Shown here: one piece after another, positions 34,014 to 44,166 of the stretch
Layout: each line of letters starts with the position of its first letter
How positions within the stretch are numbered: position 1 is the stretch's first letter
Origin: Nymphaea colorata
Taxonomy: Eukaryota > Streptophyta > Magnoliopsida > Nymphaeales > Nymphaeaceae
Reading direction: 5' to 3'
Length of the DNA: 64,000 nt
Assembly: GCF_008831285.2 (NCBI RefSeq)
Contig: NC_045145.1
Location: forward strand, 4,442,723-4,506,722
Translations under genes and position numbers: made by a program
Notes under the pieces: generated by a model
Databases searched by the model: none
What the model was told of the DNA's origin: nothing
The model's input: the letters and a program-made list of their open reading frames with translations, nothing else

Positions 34014-35384
34014 ATGGTTGAAACTAGATCGCAAGCTAAGCAGACTCCTCAAAACGAGGCTTCATCCTCTGAACTCCGTCCAGAAACACTTGGCCTCCCA
34101 GCAATCGAGCCAGAAGCTTACTATATGTTCCGTTTGTTCATGGAGCGATTCATGAAAGAGCAAGAAGAGAAAAAGGCCTTGATGGTTACTCTAGAGCCGG
34201 ACAATGAAAAGACTGCCAAGCAAAAAAGAAAGAAGAAAAACAAGACTTTTGTTGAAAATCAGGATGAAGACCATTTGGGTTCAGATTCGACAACTAGTAA
34301 GGAAGAAAGACCCGAACTGTTTTCTCTCAAAAAGAAAAAGACAACAAAGAAAAATAAAAAGGGAAAAGATGTTATGATAGAAAACAGCTCACCCAGTCCT
34401 ATCACCACTGAAAGTTCGGAACAGAAGCCCAAAAGGAATAGAAAACCTACCAAGAAAGTAAAAAAGACAAAGAAATACATCACTAGCAGCAGCTCAGACA
34501 GTGAGAGTTCTGAAGGAAAAGTAAAGGAGATCAAGGGCAAAAAGAAAAAGATCAAGCCAGAATTGGTCGAATCAAGTGATGATGAAAGTCCGACTAAGTG
34601 CAGATTCTACGAAATGGAGAAAAGAATGAACAATCTTGAGCTTAGGGGGAAGGGGAAACGTTCATACTCATATGAGGACTACTACCTTGGCATTGAAGGA
34701 GACAAAGACGTGAAAGGCTTGCCTAGAGAATTCATCAGATATGATGGAACCACTTGTCCACACGTTCATCTTTCAACGTTTTTCAATAATTGCTACAAAA
34801 TTCGGACAAATAACAGAGCTTTGTTCCGATATTTTCCAAGAAGTCTTGAAGGCATTGCCGCACAATGGTATAAAGAAAATATCAATCCAATCGAGCTGAA
34901 GGAGTTTGACAAGTTGATTAACATGTTTGTTGAAAGATTCGAACAAAATGCTCTCATGGCTCCAACCCTCAGTACCATTTGCAGTCTTCGTCAGAAACAA
35001 GGAGAAAAGGCTCGACAATTCATCCAAAAATGGAGAATGCAATGCAATAAGATGAAGGAGCCCATTTCTGAGACACAAGCTTTGTCACTCATTAGGAAAA
35101 ATCTTGCCCAACCCTTGAAAAGTCTCATCCGCAATGCCCCGATCAAAACCTTTGCTGAGTTGATTGAACAAGCAAACTCGATAGAAGAAGGAATTGAGGA
35201 AGGAGATTTTGATGGAATTATTGCTCCTAAGTACAAAGAAGATGGAAAGAAAGGAGGAATGACACAGTTGCTCGCACACTTCATAGCCAATGCTGGCATT
35301 AGAAAGGACCATGGCAATAACTACAAACATGACAAGGACGTCAGTTTCAAGAAGAACACGCAGTTTTCTCAAAGGCGACGATGA
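34014..35384 (+). CDS. Gag of copy B (ends at a frameshift)
   Basis: Structural protein that forms the virus-like particle. The ATG at 34014 (MVETRSQAKQTPQ) was chosen; the open frame extends upstream only from a TTG. Order: short N-terminal helix-rich part (MFRLFMERFMKEQEE), a long Lys/Ser/Glu-rich low-complexity linker (about residues 60-200), then the retrotransposon-gag domain (FIRYDGTTCPHVHLSTFF, AAQWYKE, FVERFEQNALMAPTLS, RQKQGEKARQFIQKW). An extra T in a T-run near 35363, absent from copy A, throws the frame into a TGA at 35382. The nucleocapsid-like end is therefore in the next frame. 456 codons. Confidence 0.88.
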   Translation: MVETRSQAKQTPQNEASSSELRPETLGLPAIEPEAYYMFRLFMERFMKEQEEKKALMVTLEPDNEKTAKQKRKKKNKTFVENQDEDHLGSDSTTSKEERPELFSLKKKKTTKKNKKGKDVMIENSSPSPITTESSEQKPKRNRKPTKKVKKTKKYITSSSSDSESSEGKVKEIKGKKKKIKPELVESSDDESPTKCRFYEMEKRMNNLELRGKGKRSYSYEDYYLGIEGDKDVKGLPREFIRYDGTTCPHVHLSTFFNNCYKIRTNNRALFRYFPRSLEGIAAQWYKENINPIELKEFDKLINMFVERFEQNALMAPTLSTICSLRQKQGEKARQFIQKWRMQCNKMKEPISETQALSLIRKNLAQPLKSLIRNAPIKTFAELIEQANSIEEGIEEGDFDGIIAPKYKEDGKKGGMTQLLAHFIANAGIRKDHGNNYKHDKDVSFKKNTQFSQRRR

Positions 35385-36780
35385 AAGGAAAAACAAACAC
35401 CCAAGTTGGAGCTACGACCGAAAATTCACTCCTCTGAGCCAGTCTCGGGAGAAGATCCTAGAATACCTTCTCGCCAAAGGAACTATCGTCTTGCCAAAAG
35501 TATCAAAGCCTCCAAAAATGATGGGAGGAAATAAAGAAAAACTATGCAAGTTTCATCGTACCCCTGGTCATGACAGTGAGGATTGTTTTGTCCTCAAAAA
35601 TATTATTCAAGACTTCATCAACAAAGATCTCAAGATTTGTGATGATAACACCCCTGAGATACTAAGGAATCCATTCCCTAACCACGGAAAGGCGGCAGTG
35701 GCCATGATCACTACAGGCACTCCACTTCCGTACCATCCACAAGAGCACATTCGACCTTATATTGGGAGCAGCTCACACAAAGTCATGGTGGTAGACCAAG
35801 GTAAGGAACCTCTAGATTTCATTGCTATGATGAATGGCAGGATAGAAAGTTTGCCCAAGAAACTTCCTATGATTCCAAAGACTTTTATCTTACAAGGCGA
35901 TGAATCATCAAATGACTCCTCAGATGAAGATCCATGCTATTTGGACGTTCTCCCCTTGGAAGAACGTATGGATGAGGGAGACTCGATTCAAGCTTCTAAA
36001 AATCAGTCAATTACCTTCTCAGAAAAAGACCTCTCAAAATGGGGATATTTCCATGAAGATGCTCTTTACATCGTTGTTCAGGTCAATGGGATGACGGTGT
36101 CACATGTTTTGATTGATGGAGGAAGTGGTTTGAATATTTGTCCTAATCTCACGGCTAAAACATTGGGGTTTCGTGAAAACAAATATCGTTCTGATAATAC
36201 CAAGATCTACGGATACGATGGCCGAGGCATGAACAGCAAAGGTACCCTCGACATGAATGTGATCATTGAAAATACTAGCCATTGTATTGTATTTCATGTG
36301 GTAGATGTACCACCATCATACAACCTGCTTTTGGGACGACCTTGGATCCATCAAGTACGAGGGATCCCATCCACTCTTCATCAATGCCTGAAATGGAATT
36401 TTGGTCCATCAGTCATCACTGTCCGTGCTGAGGATCCGGTCAAGAGGTTGAGACAACCTATGCTCCCTAGGCCAATTGATCCGGTAGATGTACCTAGCAT
36501 AAGAACAACAAAGGATAGACCTTTGGAAGAATGGATGCAGAACATGGAGATAGAGGAACCATCTGGGAATGCTTATACTATTTCAAGCAATCGTGAAAGT
36601 TACCAAGAACACCTATTGTATGTTCATTTCATGAAAAACCCAAAGGGTTTTCAGTTGCTTCTGAAAGGTGGCTACCGTCCATTCACTGGCCTTGGGAAAA
36701 ATGAAGATGGCATCTTGCAACCGATTAGCATCTCTTTTCAGATGAACATGAGAGGACTGGGATATCATGAAGGAATTTGA
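35365..36780 (+). CDS. Gag C-terminus, protease and G-patch-like region of copy B
   Basis: Continues gag in another frame. Order: nucleocapsid-like CKFHRTPGHDSEDCFVLKNI near 35546, with a C-H-H-C pattern usual in Tat/Ogre gag rather than a CCHC knuckle; an acidic linker; a retropepsin-like aspartic protease with LIDGGSGLNICPN near 36110 and a later LLLGRPWIHQ; and a C-terminal glycine-patch-like stretch (GYRPFTGLGK and RGLGYHEG). The active site reads Asp-Gly-Gly rather than Asp-Ser/Thr-Gly, in both copies. Ends at TGA 36778-36780. No start of its own is evident; expression was presumably as one gag-pro frame before the single-base insertion. Confidence 0.82.
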   Translation, partial: FLKGDDERKNKHPSWSYDRKFTPLSQSREKILEYLLAKGTIVLPKVSKPPKMMGGNKEKLCKFHRTPGHDSEDCFVLKNIIQDFINKDLKICDDNTPEILRNPFPNHGKAAVAMITTGTPLPYHPQEHIRPYIGSSSHKVMVVDQGKEPLDFIAMMNGRIESLPKKLPMIPKTFILQGDESSNDSSDEDPCYLDVLPLEERMDEGDSIQASKNQSITFSEKDLSKWGYFHEDALYIVVQVNGMTVSHVLIDGGSGLNICPNLTAKTLGFRENKYRSDNTKIYGYDGRGMNSKGTLDMNVIIENTSHCIVFHVVDVPPSYNLLLGRPWIHQVRGIPSTLHQCLKWNFGPSVITVRAEDPVKRLRQPMLPRPIDPVDVPSIRTTKDRPLEEWMQNMEIEEPSGNAYTISSNRESYQEHLLYVHFMKNPKGFQLLLKGGYRPFTGLGKNEDGILQPISISFQMNMRGLGYHEGI

Positions 36781-36977
36781 AGAAGATCTTGGGGACTAAT
36801 AGTATTCATTTTTGTTTCAAAATCCTCTCATGAATTTTGTAATTTTGAACATCTTTTTGTCTCGTCTCATGAAAGAACTCATTCTATGAACTAAGAACCT
36901 TTTTTTTTATATATGCAAATGCAAGTAATTTTTTGTTGTCAATTTCGTCCAACTCTTTCCTTTATCCTCTTTACAGG
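36781..36977 (+). other. Protease-RT spacer with candidate intron acceptor
   Basis: Non-coding, T-rich in both copies. Ends CTTTATCCTCTTTACAG|GATG at 36961-36980 (copy A: TTATCCTCCTCTTTACAG|AATG). Ogre elements have a spliced intron at this boundary (family knowledge). A convincing donor was not found; the best GTAA sites near 36840 are weak. Confidence 0.45.
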
Positions 36978-38081
36978 ATGTCGGAACTCAATATGTCTCA
37001 GTTTATTCTTTTTCCACGAAAGTCCCCCCAGAAAGCATTTATCGAACAAACAGTCGGTGAAATGGAACCTATGGCAATACCCGAGTCAGAATTACCAGAA
37101 TTCACTCAGATTCAGAAACAAGAACATCCCTCATCTTTGGTGAATGATCCAATTGAAGAAATTAATATTGGAACAAGTGAAGATCCTAAAATTCTTCAAA
37201 TTGGCACCAGTTTGTCAGTGAATGAGAAGAAAAGATTGGTGGACTTTCTTATAAGTAACCAAGAAGCTTTTGCTTGGACTTATGAAGATATGCCAGGCTT
37301 AGACCCCCAATTGGTTGAACATCGTTTGCCCTTAAATCCTAATTGCAAGCCGATTAAGCAAAAATTGCGCAAGCTTGACCCTCGACTAGAAGGCCCTGTA
37401 AAAGAAGGACTAGAGGACTTGCTAAAGGCAAAATTCATTCGCGCCATCGATTATCCCGAATGGTTGGCGAACATCGTGGTGGTCCCCAAGAAAAATGGCA
37501 AAGTTAGGTTGTGCATCGACTTTCGAGACTTGAACAAAGCCACACCGAAGGATGATTATCCTCTTCCAAACATTGATCTATTGGTAGACAGTACTGCTGG
37601 CCATGCAATGTTTTCTTTCATGGATGGATATTCGGGATATAATCAAATCAAATTAGCAGTCAAAGATCAACCTAAGACCGCTTTTACTACACCCTGGGGT
37701 ACTTTTTGTTACACGGTAATGCCATTTGGGTTGAAGAATGCTGGAGCAACCTATCAAAGAGCTATGGCCGCCATCTTCCATGACCAGATGCATAAAATCA
37801 TGGATGCATATATCGATGACATATTGATCAAATCTAAGACAAGAGAAGATCACATTGAAACTCTTGCCCAAGTATTCGAGAGGCTTTTACAGTACAAGCT
37901 TCGCCTGAATCCTCAAAAATGTGTGTTCGGGGTTGAGTCAGGCAAACTGTTGGGTTTCATGGTCAGTAAGAAGGGAATTGAAATGGATCTTACAAAAGCT
38001 AAGGCAATAATCGATATGCCACCACCTACCAATATCAAGGAGTTGCGAAGCTTGCAAGGACGAATCCAATCCATCAGATGA
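36978..38081 (+). CDS. Reverse transcriptase of copy B
   Basis: N-terminal part of pol. Motifs in order: RLPLNPNCKPIKQKLRKLDP, VVVPKKNGKVRLCIDFRDLN (fingers/palm), YPLPNIDLLVDS, FSFMDGYSGYNQI (first catalytic Asp), MPFGLKNAGATYQRAM, and YIDDILIKS with the catalytic Asp pair. It copies element RNA into DNA. The frame ends at TGA 38079-38081 where copy A has CGA (Arg), a likely CpG deamination, cutting RT from RNase H. The ATG at 36978 follows the candidate CAG acceptor. Residues visible in the palm are intact, but the polyprotein is broken. Confidence 0.9.
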   Translation: MSELNMSQFILFPRKSPQKAFIEQTVGEMEPMAIPESELPEFTQIQKQEHPSSLVNDPIEEINIGTSEDPKILQIGTSLSVNEKKRLVDFLISNQEAFAWTYEDMPGLDPQLVEHRLPLNPNCKPIKQKLRKLDPRLEGPVKEGLEDLLKAKFIRAIDYPEWLANIVVVPKKNGKVRLCIDFRDLNKATPKDDYPLPNIDLLVDSTAGHAMFSFMDGYSGYNQIKLAVKDQPKTAFTTPWGTFCYTVMPFGLKNAGATYQRAMAAIFHDQMHKIMDAYIDDILIKSKTREDHIETLAQVFERLLQYKLRLNPQKCVFGVESGKLLGFMVSKKGIEMDLTKAKAIIDMPPPTNIKELRSLQGRIQSIR

Positions 38082-39300
38082 TTCATTTCCAATCTGGCCA
38101 TGAGATGCGAGCCATTCAACCAGCTACTGAGGAAAGGTGTCAAGTTTGAATGGGGTTTTGAATGCCAACAGTCATTCGAAAGGATCAAGAAATACCTTCT
38201 AAATCCACCAATTCTAAAACCACCAACGTTGGGTAGACCACTGCTGCTTTACATCACAGTGAATGAGTCAGCATGTGGCGGCTTTTTGGCACAATATGAG
38301 GAAGGAAGTCGCATTGAATATGCAATCTATTACATTAGCAAGGCTTTTGTTCAGTACGAAAAGAAATACTCTCCAATAGAGAAAACTTGTCTGGCATTGG
38401 TTTGGATGTGTCAGAAGTTGAGACATTATTTATTAGCTTGTGAGGTCAAGATACTCTCCAAACTAAATCCTCTCAAGTACATCTTTGAACAACCATTCCT
38501 TAATAGGTGTATCGCAAAATGGCAAGTTCTGTTGATGCAATATGATCTTGAATATGTGTCTCAAAAGTCAATCAAAGGACAAACAATTGCGGATCAGTTA
38601 GCAGACTTCCCTCAGTACGAAGAAATCAGAACAAATGATGAGTTTCCAGATGAACATGTACTAAGATTGGAAACGGTTCCGACATGGAAGATGTACTTTG
38701 ACGGGTCCAGAAATGTGATGGGAGCAGGCATAGGCATCTTACTCATCACTCCAGAAAGCGAATTGATCCCGTACTCTTTAAAACTTGATTTTCATGTACC
38801 CATAACATGGCTGAATATGAAGCCCTCATACAAGGACTTCGTTCTTTATTGAGTTTTCAAGTGAAAAGAGTGAATGCCTTCGGCGACTCTCAGCTTATTA
38901 TAAATCAAGTGAATGGAGAATGGCAAGTCAAAGATGAAAAGTTGGTGTCATATCAAGAAATTGTTACCTCCTTAATCTGTCAATTCAAAGAAGTACAATT
39001 GGCTCACGTAAAGAGAGAAGGTAACCCTATTGCAGATGGCCTCGCGAGCTTAGGATCGACCATCACTTTTCGAACCAATGAAGCAATCCGTTCTTTTGAG
39101 ATTGAAACGATGGCGCATGTTCATCATATCCAAGGGGGGAATACGCCTTGGTACCATGACATCAAAAGGTACATTGGAAGCGGAGAATTCCCGACTGAAA
39201 TGTCTAAAAATGAACAAAAAGCAATACAACGTATGTCAGCAAGGTACTTTATCCTAGCAGGGGTATTATACAGACGTGGATTTAGCACTGAATACTCTCG
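38082..39300 (+). pseudogene. Tandem RNase H domains of copy B
   Basis: First (RT-linked) domain, 38100-38640: RPLLLYITVNESACGGFLAQ, YSPIEKTCLALVW, KWQVLLMQYDLEY; the expected first catalytic Asp is absent, as usual in Tat elements. Second (archaeal-type) domain, about 38685-39065: FDGSR, AEYEALIQGL, FGDSQLIINQ and IADGLASL supply the D-E-D-D set. The second domain is split by loss of one T near 38793, shifting between the frames that end at 38852 and start at 38807. RNase H removes the RNA strand after reverse transcription. The duplicated domain is the main basis for the Tat assignment. Confidence 0.88.
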
Positions 39301-40396
39301 GTGCCTTGATGAAGATGAGGCAAAGAAAGTAATCGAAGAATCACATCGAGGAGATTGTGGAGGCCATGTTGGTTACCAAACCCTCACCAAACAAATAATT
39401 TGAGCAGGGTATTATTGGCCTACCATGCAAAAAGATTGTCACCAATTTGTCAAAAGATACAAAGAATGTCAACTGCATGCTCCAGTAATTCATACCCCAG
39501 CCTCTCACTTGCATTCTGTGACATCTCCTTGGCCGTTTTCAATGTGGGCCTTTGACGTAGTCGGACCGATATCCCCTGCAGCTTCTAATGGCCATAAGTA
39601 TTTTCTTGCTGCAACGGATTATTTTACCAAGTAGGTAGAAGTTGTCACACTCAGAACAATGGAAGGACGTCATGTAGTGTCCTTCATTCACAAAAATCTT
39701 CTTTGCAGATTTGGAGTCCCTCATGATATAGTATCAGACAACGGAACTCATTTCAAGAATGAAAAGATGAGGCAATTGTGCAGCAAGTACCACATCACGC
39801 GTCATTTTTCAGCTCCTTATTATCCCCAAGGCAATGGACAAGCAGAGGCTACCAACAAGATCTTGATCCGCATCTTGGAACGGACAGTAGAAACTGGAAG
39901 AGATTGGCATGAAAAGATGCACAACGCTCTATGGGCATATCGCACCACTATGAGAACTCCAACAAATGCCACTCCAGCAGAGCTAGTCTATGGAACAGAA
40001 GTGGTTCTACCATTACATGTGTTGAAACCTGCTTTGAAGTTCGCTTCTCTCATAGAGCTCCCTCTTACTCAATATCAGCAAAAAAGGCTAATGCAACTCG
40101 ATTTGCTAGATGAAAAGAGGCTAAAAGCGGCTGAACATGCTGAAGCTTATCGTCAAAGGGTAGCCAGACAATTTGCCAAGTCAGTTATCGAGAGACAGTT
40201 CAAAGTGAATGATTCATTCCTACGATCTGCAGTGTACCTGAGAGGACGACCACGAGGCAAGTGGGCACCAAATTGGGAAGACCCATATGTCATTAAGGAA
40301 GTTTCGCCCCACAATTCATACCGACTAATTGATGCTGATGGGGTGGAATTTGCCGATCCTGTTAATGCCCTTCACCTCAAGAAATTTTATGCCTAG
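39301..40396 (+). pseudogene. Integrase of copy B
   Basis: Zinc-binding N-terminus: SHRGDCGGHVGYQTL supplies the His pair; the CxxC part reads KRYKECQ, Tyr replacing the first Cys that copy A still has. Catalytic core: D in AFDVVGP, D in SDNGTHF, E in GQAEATNK (DDE). The C-terminus ends ADPVNALHLKKFYA with no chromodomain. TGA at 39401-39403 (copy A has CGA) and TAG at 39632-39634 (copy A has TGG) interrupt it; the last 245 codons from 39659 are open. Integrase would insert the cDNA and make the 5-bp duplication; this copy cannot make it intact. Confidence 0.9.
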
Positions 40397-40540
40397 TTCT
40401 CTTGTATTCATTTTCCAATCAATGTCAAAACATTTGTGTTTTCACATCGACTATTCAATCTAGATTCTTCCCAGTTGTAAAACATGACAATTACACTGGG
40501 GCATTTTTATTATTATTTTTTTTATCGCTCAGGGCTTGAG

Positions 40541-40830
40541 AGCAACCCGTGCAGGTAAAGGGTTAAACCTGCAATATGAGGGCAACCCATGCAGGCAAGG
40601 GGTTAAACTGCAATGCTAGCCAAAGTAACCCATGCAGGCAAAGGGGTTAAACCTGTGCTACAAGCCAAAGCAACTCACACAGTTAAAGGGTTCAACTTGT
40701 GATGCAAGTCAAGGCAACCCATTCAGGGGGTTAAACCTGAATTTGAAATCGGCAAACCCATGCAGGTAAGGGGTTAAACCTGCAATTTAAGCTCAAACAA
40801 CCCATTCAGGTAAGGGGTAAAGCCTGAAAC
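40541..40830 (+). repeat. Array of seven hairpin-forming repeat units
   Basis: Units of about 38-45 bp, each containing CAACCC-like sequence, a stem, a loop AAGGGGTTAA-like, and the other stem arm. Stem pairs: GCAGGT/ACCTGC (40551/40567), GCAG/CTGC (40591/40608), CAGG/CCTG (40635/40652), CACA+AGTT/AACTTGTG (40676/40694, one bulge), ATTCAGG/CCTGAAT (40721/40736), TGCAGGT/ACCTGCA (40761/40778), TTCAGG/CCTGAA (40805/40823). Base pairs change on both arms together. Located between integrase and polypurine tract. Confidence 0.88.
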
Positions 40831-40910
40831 ATCTCTATGAAAATGTCTTGTTTGAAAAATTTGTGGCGTTTATCTTTGTCACTAAGCACGGCTAACACTG
40901 GCTTATTAAC

Positions 40911-40919
40911 AAAGAGGGG
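40911..40919 (+). promoter_or_regulatory. Polypurine tract of copy B
   Basis: AAAGAGGGG followed by CATC and then the 3' LTR (TGTAATC at 40924). It primes plus-strand DNA synthesis. Confidence 0.85.
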
Positions 40920-40923
40920 CATC

Positions 40924-43900
40924 TGTAATCACCCCAAATTTTTCTAAAGGACTATGATGTTTTATCCAAGTGCGAAATTCAAATTTAGGCACAAGATTTT
41001 CAAAATACAACTTTCAGGTCCAAATTAAATCCAAAATACTACTCTCAGATCCAAATTAAATCCAAAATAGAACTTTCAGATCCAAATTAAATCCAAAATA
41101 CTAATTTTAGATCCAAAACCCAAGTTCAGATCCAAATCAATCATTTAAAACTAATTTGCCCTTTCTTTTGACCAAAAACCTCCTTTTAGAGGGTGATGTT
41201 AGTTTTTTTTAAACAAGACCGATTTACCCATCCTTTTGATCAAAAACCTCCTTTTAAAGGGTGATTTTAGTCTTTTTCAAACAAGACCGATTTGCCCCTC
41301 CTTTTGATCAAAAAACCTCCTTTTAGAGGGTGATTTTAGTCTTTTTGGTAAACAAGACCAATTTACCCCTCCTTTTGACCAAAAAACATCCTTTTAGAGG
41401 GTAATTTTAGTCTTTTTGGGTGGACAAGACCGATTTGCCCTTCCTTTTGGCCAAAAAAATCTCTTTTTGGAGGGTGATTTTAGTCTTTTTAGGTCAAAAA
41501 AATTCAAATTTTGGGTTTTGGCTCTAAAATCCTCTATAAATACCCCCCCATATCCTCCCTCTTGGGCAAGATTGGTCCTTGGGAGAAACTCTAGTGTATT
41601 CTCACTTGAAGACTTAGAGTTTCTCTTGAGCTCTCTCTCTCTCCCTCTCCCTCTTTCTATTTCCTTCTCCAACTTAGAGCAAGCACTCTTGGAGCTTCAT
41701 TCAAAAGGGGATCTTCAAGTGAATGTGTTCATCTTTCTTAGGTCATTTCCCATTAGAGGTATGTAATCTTCATCCCTCTCATTTCTCTCTTCTTTCTTTT
41801 CATTAATATTCTTATTATTATGTTATTTCTTTTTCTTAAATATAGTCTTGTTGTTGTTTTCATTTTCTCTTCACATCTTCATCTCCCCATGGCCAAAGGA
41901 GATAGCACTCAACCTCTTTTTAGAGACAAGAGGCTATGCTCAAATGCACCGGGAGCATGAGAAGATGAGATGATATTTTATTTTATGATTAAATCATGCT
42001 CTTTCAAGTATTCTTGTTGTTCTTGTTCTTTCTCTTTATCAATATCTTCTTGCTCTTTCTTCTCTTCAATATATATTCTTGTTGTTGTTATTCTTTTCCT
42101 TAATGAATATATTTTTGTTGTTATTGTTATTTCATTTCTTCAATATAGTCTTATTCTTGTTATTTCATTTCTTCGTTATTGTTTCTTTTCTATATTTTCT
42201 CCTCATCTTCATCTCCCCACGGCTAAAGAAGGTAGCTCTCAATCTCTTTTTAGAGACAAGAGGCTATAATCAAAGTGCACCGGGAGCATGGAAAGATGAG
42301 ATGATCTTTCATTTTAATCATGTTCTTTCTTTTCATGAATACATTCTTATTGTTCTTTTGTTTCCTCTTATTTTCCTCTCTTCCTCATTTCTCCATGGCC
42401 AAAAGAGATAGCTCTCAATCTCTATTTTAGAGTCAAGAGGCTATACTCAAGTGCACCGGGAACATGAGAAGATAAGGTGGTATATCAATTCATAGTTACA
42501 TCATGTCTTCCCTCCTAATTGAACTTTGCTTTTTTTCATCATCCTCTTTCTTTCTTTCCTTCCTTGAAATTATCTACATATTATGCATGCATAGTTGCTT
42601 GGTTCTTTACTTACATGTGAATGCATGTCGGGAATGAGAGTGTGGTTTGGGGACTCTTTATTTTCATATTAATCTTTGAGGTTGGGACTTGTCCAACCCG
42701 AGATAAACCCTCACGAAAATGTACATGTTAATATGCATTTCCATATCATTTTGCGCTAGTTTCCTTCTTAATCATCACATTAGGAACCCTAACGAGTGCC
42801 TCGTTATGTTGCTTGTTTTCTTCCATACCCAACGGTGGAAGAAATATATCCCTTACAACAAACCAAATAATAACATTTTATGCTTATATAAATCATATTT
42901 TCTAAAACATTTTCAAAAAGAACCTTCTAACATGGCCTTAAGGACTTAGCTTAGACTCTTGCATGAGTCCAAACTCCCCTCCGGCCCACATTAAATTTGA
43001 AGTTGGTAATTTTAAGTTGTTCCTTGATTTTTCTAATCTTGTGAAGGTATGGATGTATACACATGTTATATACATTTATATCAACATGATGACCCCCATA
43101 TTTCTCTCTCTATGCTTTCACTTTCTATTTGATAAATTTTCATATGTGCATGAATACGTATGTACATGTGCTCCATCTCCTCTCTTTCAAATATTTATTC
43201 CTCTTTTCAAGTCAAATATCTTCTCTTATAACATTTCTCATACCCATATATGCGTATGATATTTTTCTTTTCCTCTAAAATCTTTATTTCTCTTCGAATC
43301 AATACATCTTTTTCTCTTAAACTTTCATATATATGTATATGTGATGGTATGTACACATGTATGCATGTCTTTCTTTATATATCTCTTTCCTTTCATAAGA
43401 GTGTTTTATCTCTTGTATTCTTTTTAACATTCTTACCTCATGAACTTTCTATTTACCAACTTCAATAAGACCACAAACCAAGTAATAACCCAATATTGGA
43501 ATCATGCTTGATGGTCTACAATCTCTATCCCTTTTCAAAAACTTTTCCTTCTTATATACAATAATTATAATAACGAAATCTTAGATGTATGTTGTGGTAG
43601 GAATGACATTATATGAATGTTGTGGTAGGAATGTTTTACATTTTTTTCAATCATATAGGGTAAATGCATCCATGCATTCTCACCCACTTTATTTCATTTA
43701 TGATCACAAGCACCTCTCCAAAGGAACTTAAGCAAGAAGGGATGGAGCTCTAGCTAGGTGGTAACCGAATTAGAGCAAAATCTCAAACCTACTTAAAGTC
43801 TTAAGAGAACACTAAAGTGATTTCAAAATGTTTTCACAAGTTTTTCAAATGATATTCACTAGTTTCACTTTTTCCTCAAAACATTTCACATTTTCAAGCA

Positions 43901-44161
43901 ATTCTTCAAGAACCCTTTCAAAAGTTTGAAACTCCAAACTTTCAATATTTTCTACACCGCATATAGAATAAAAAAGATGTTTAAGTTAAAACGAAATGCA
44001 TCAATAATAAACATAGTCCTTGGGTTGATTACCCCCGGTAAAGGCGCCGGGAACGGTCGATCCTCGTACCGACGGGCGAGTCCCTTTCTTTTCTCTTTCA
44101 AAACAAAAACCTTATTTTTCTGGAGCACTCCAAAACCAATGAAAATTTTAGGATGCAAACA
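40924..44161 (+). repeat. 3' LTR of copy B (3238 bp)
   Basis: Begins TGTAATC, ends CAAACA. Differs from the 5' LTR at about 60 sites including a few single-base indels. Same internal features: U3 tandem units, TATA at 41535-41542, donor-like GTATGT at 41759, structured units, GC-rich hairpin. Also supplies polyadenylation, site not located. Confidence 0.97.
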
Positions 44162-44166
44162 GTGAT
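44162..44166. repeat. 3' target-site duplication GTGAT of copy B
   Basis: Exact copy of 28571-28575. Confidence 0.95.

Larger units (their letters stand above)
28576..44161 (+). mobile_element. Complete Tat-lineage Ty3/gypsy retrotransposon, copy B (15.6 kb)
   Basis: Full structure: TSD, 5' LTR, primer-binding site, leader, PMD-like frame, gag, protease/G-patch, RT, two RNase H domains, integrase, hairpin array, polypurine tract, 3' LTR, TSD. Dual RNase H and absence of a chromodomain indicate the Tat branch (Retand/Ogre relatives). LTRs of 3241 and 3238 bp differ at about 60 positions by eye (about 98% identity), so insertion is recent on an evolutionary scale. Coding regions are nonetheless broken by three nonsense codons and two single-base frameshifts, and an integrase zinc Cys is lost. 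It sits in DNA between NAA38 and Asterix. Confidence 0.97.

Noticed and set aside
34259-34555. Minus-strand frame opposite gag (also 3920-4249)
   Set aside because: Phe/Leu/Ser-rich mirror of the Lys/Ser-rich gag linker; antisense shadow.
35355-35390. Programmed frameshift between gag and protease
   Set aside because: Copy A reads through here without a shift and copy B has one extra T in a T-run, so a mutation explains it better.
40190-40396. Chromodomain at the integrase C-terminus
   Set aside because: The protein ends at LHLKKFYA with no chromodomain motif; fits Tat, not chromovirus.
40541-40830. Hairpin array as a CRISPR array
   Set aside because: Units are diverged, spacers are not distinct, and it lies inside a plant retrotransposon.
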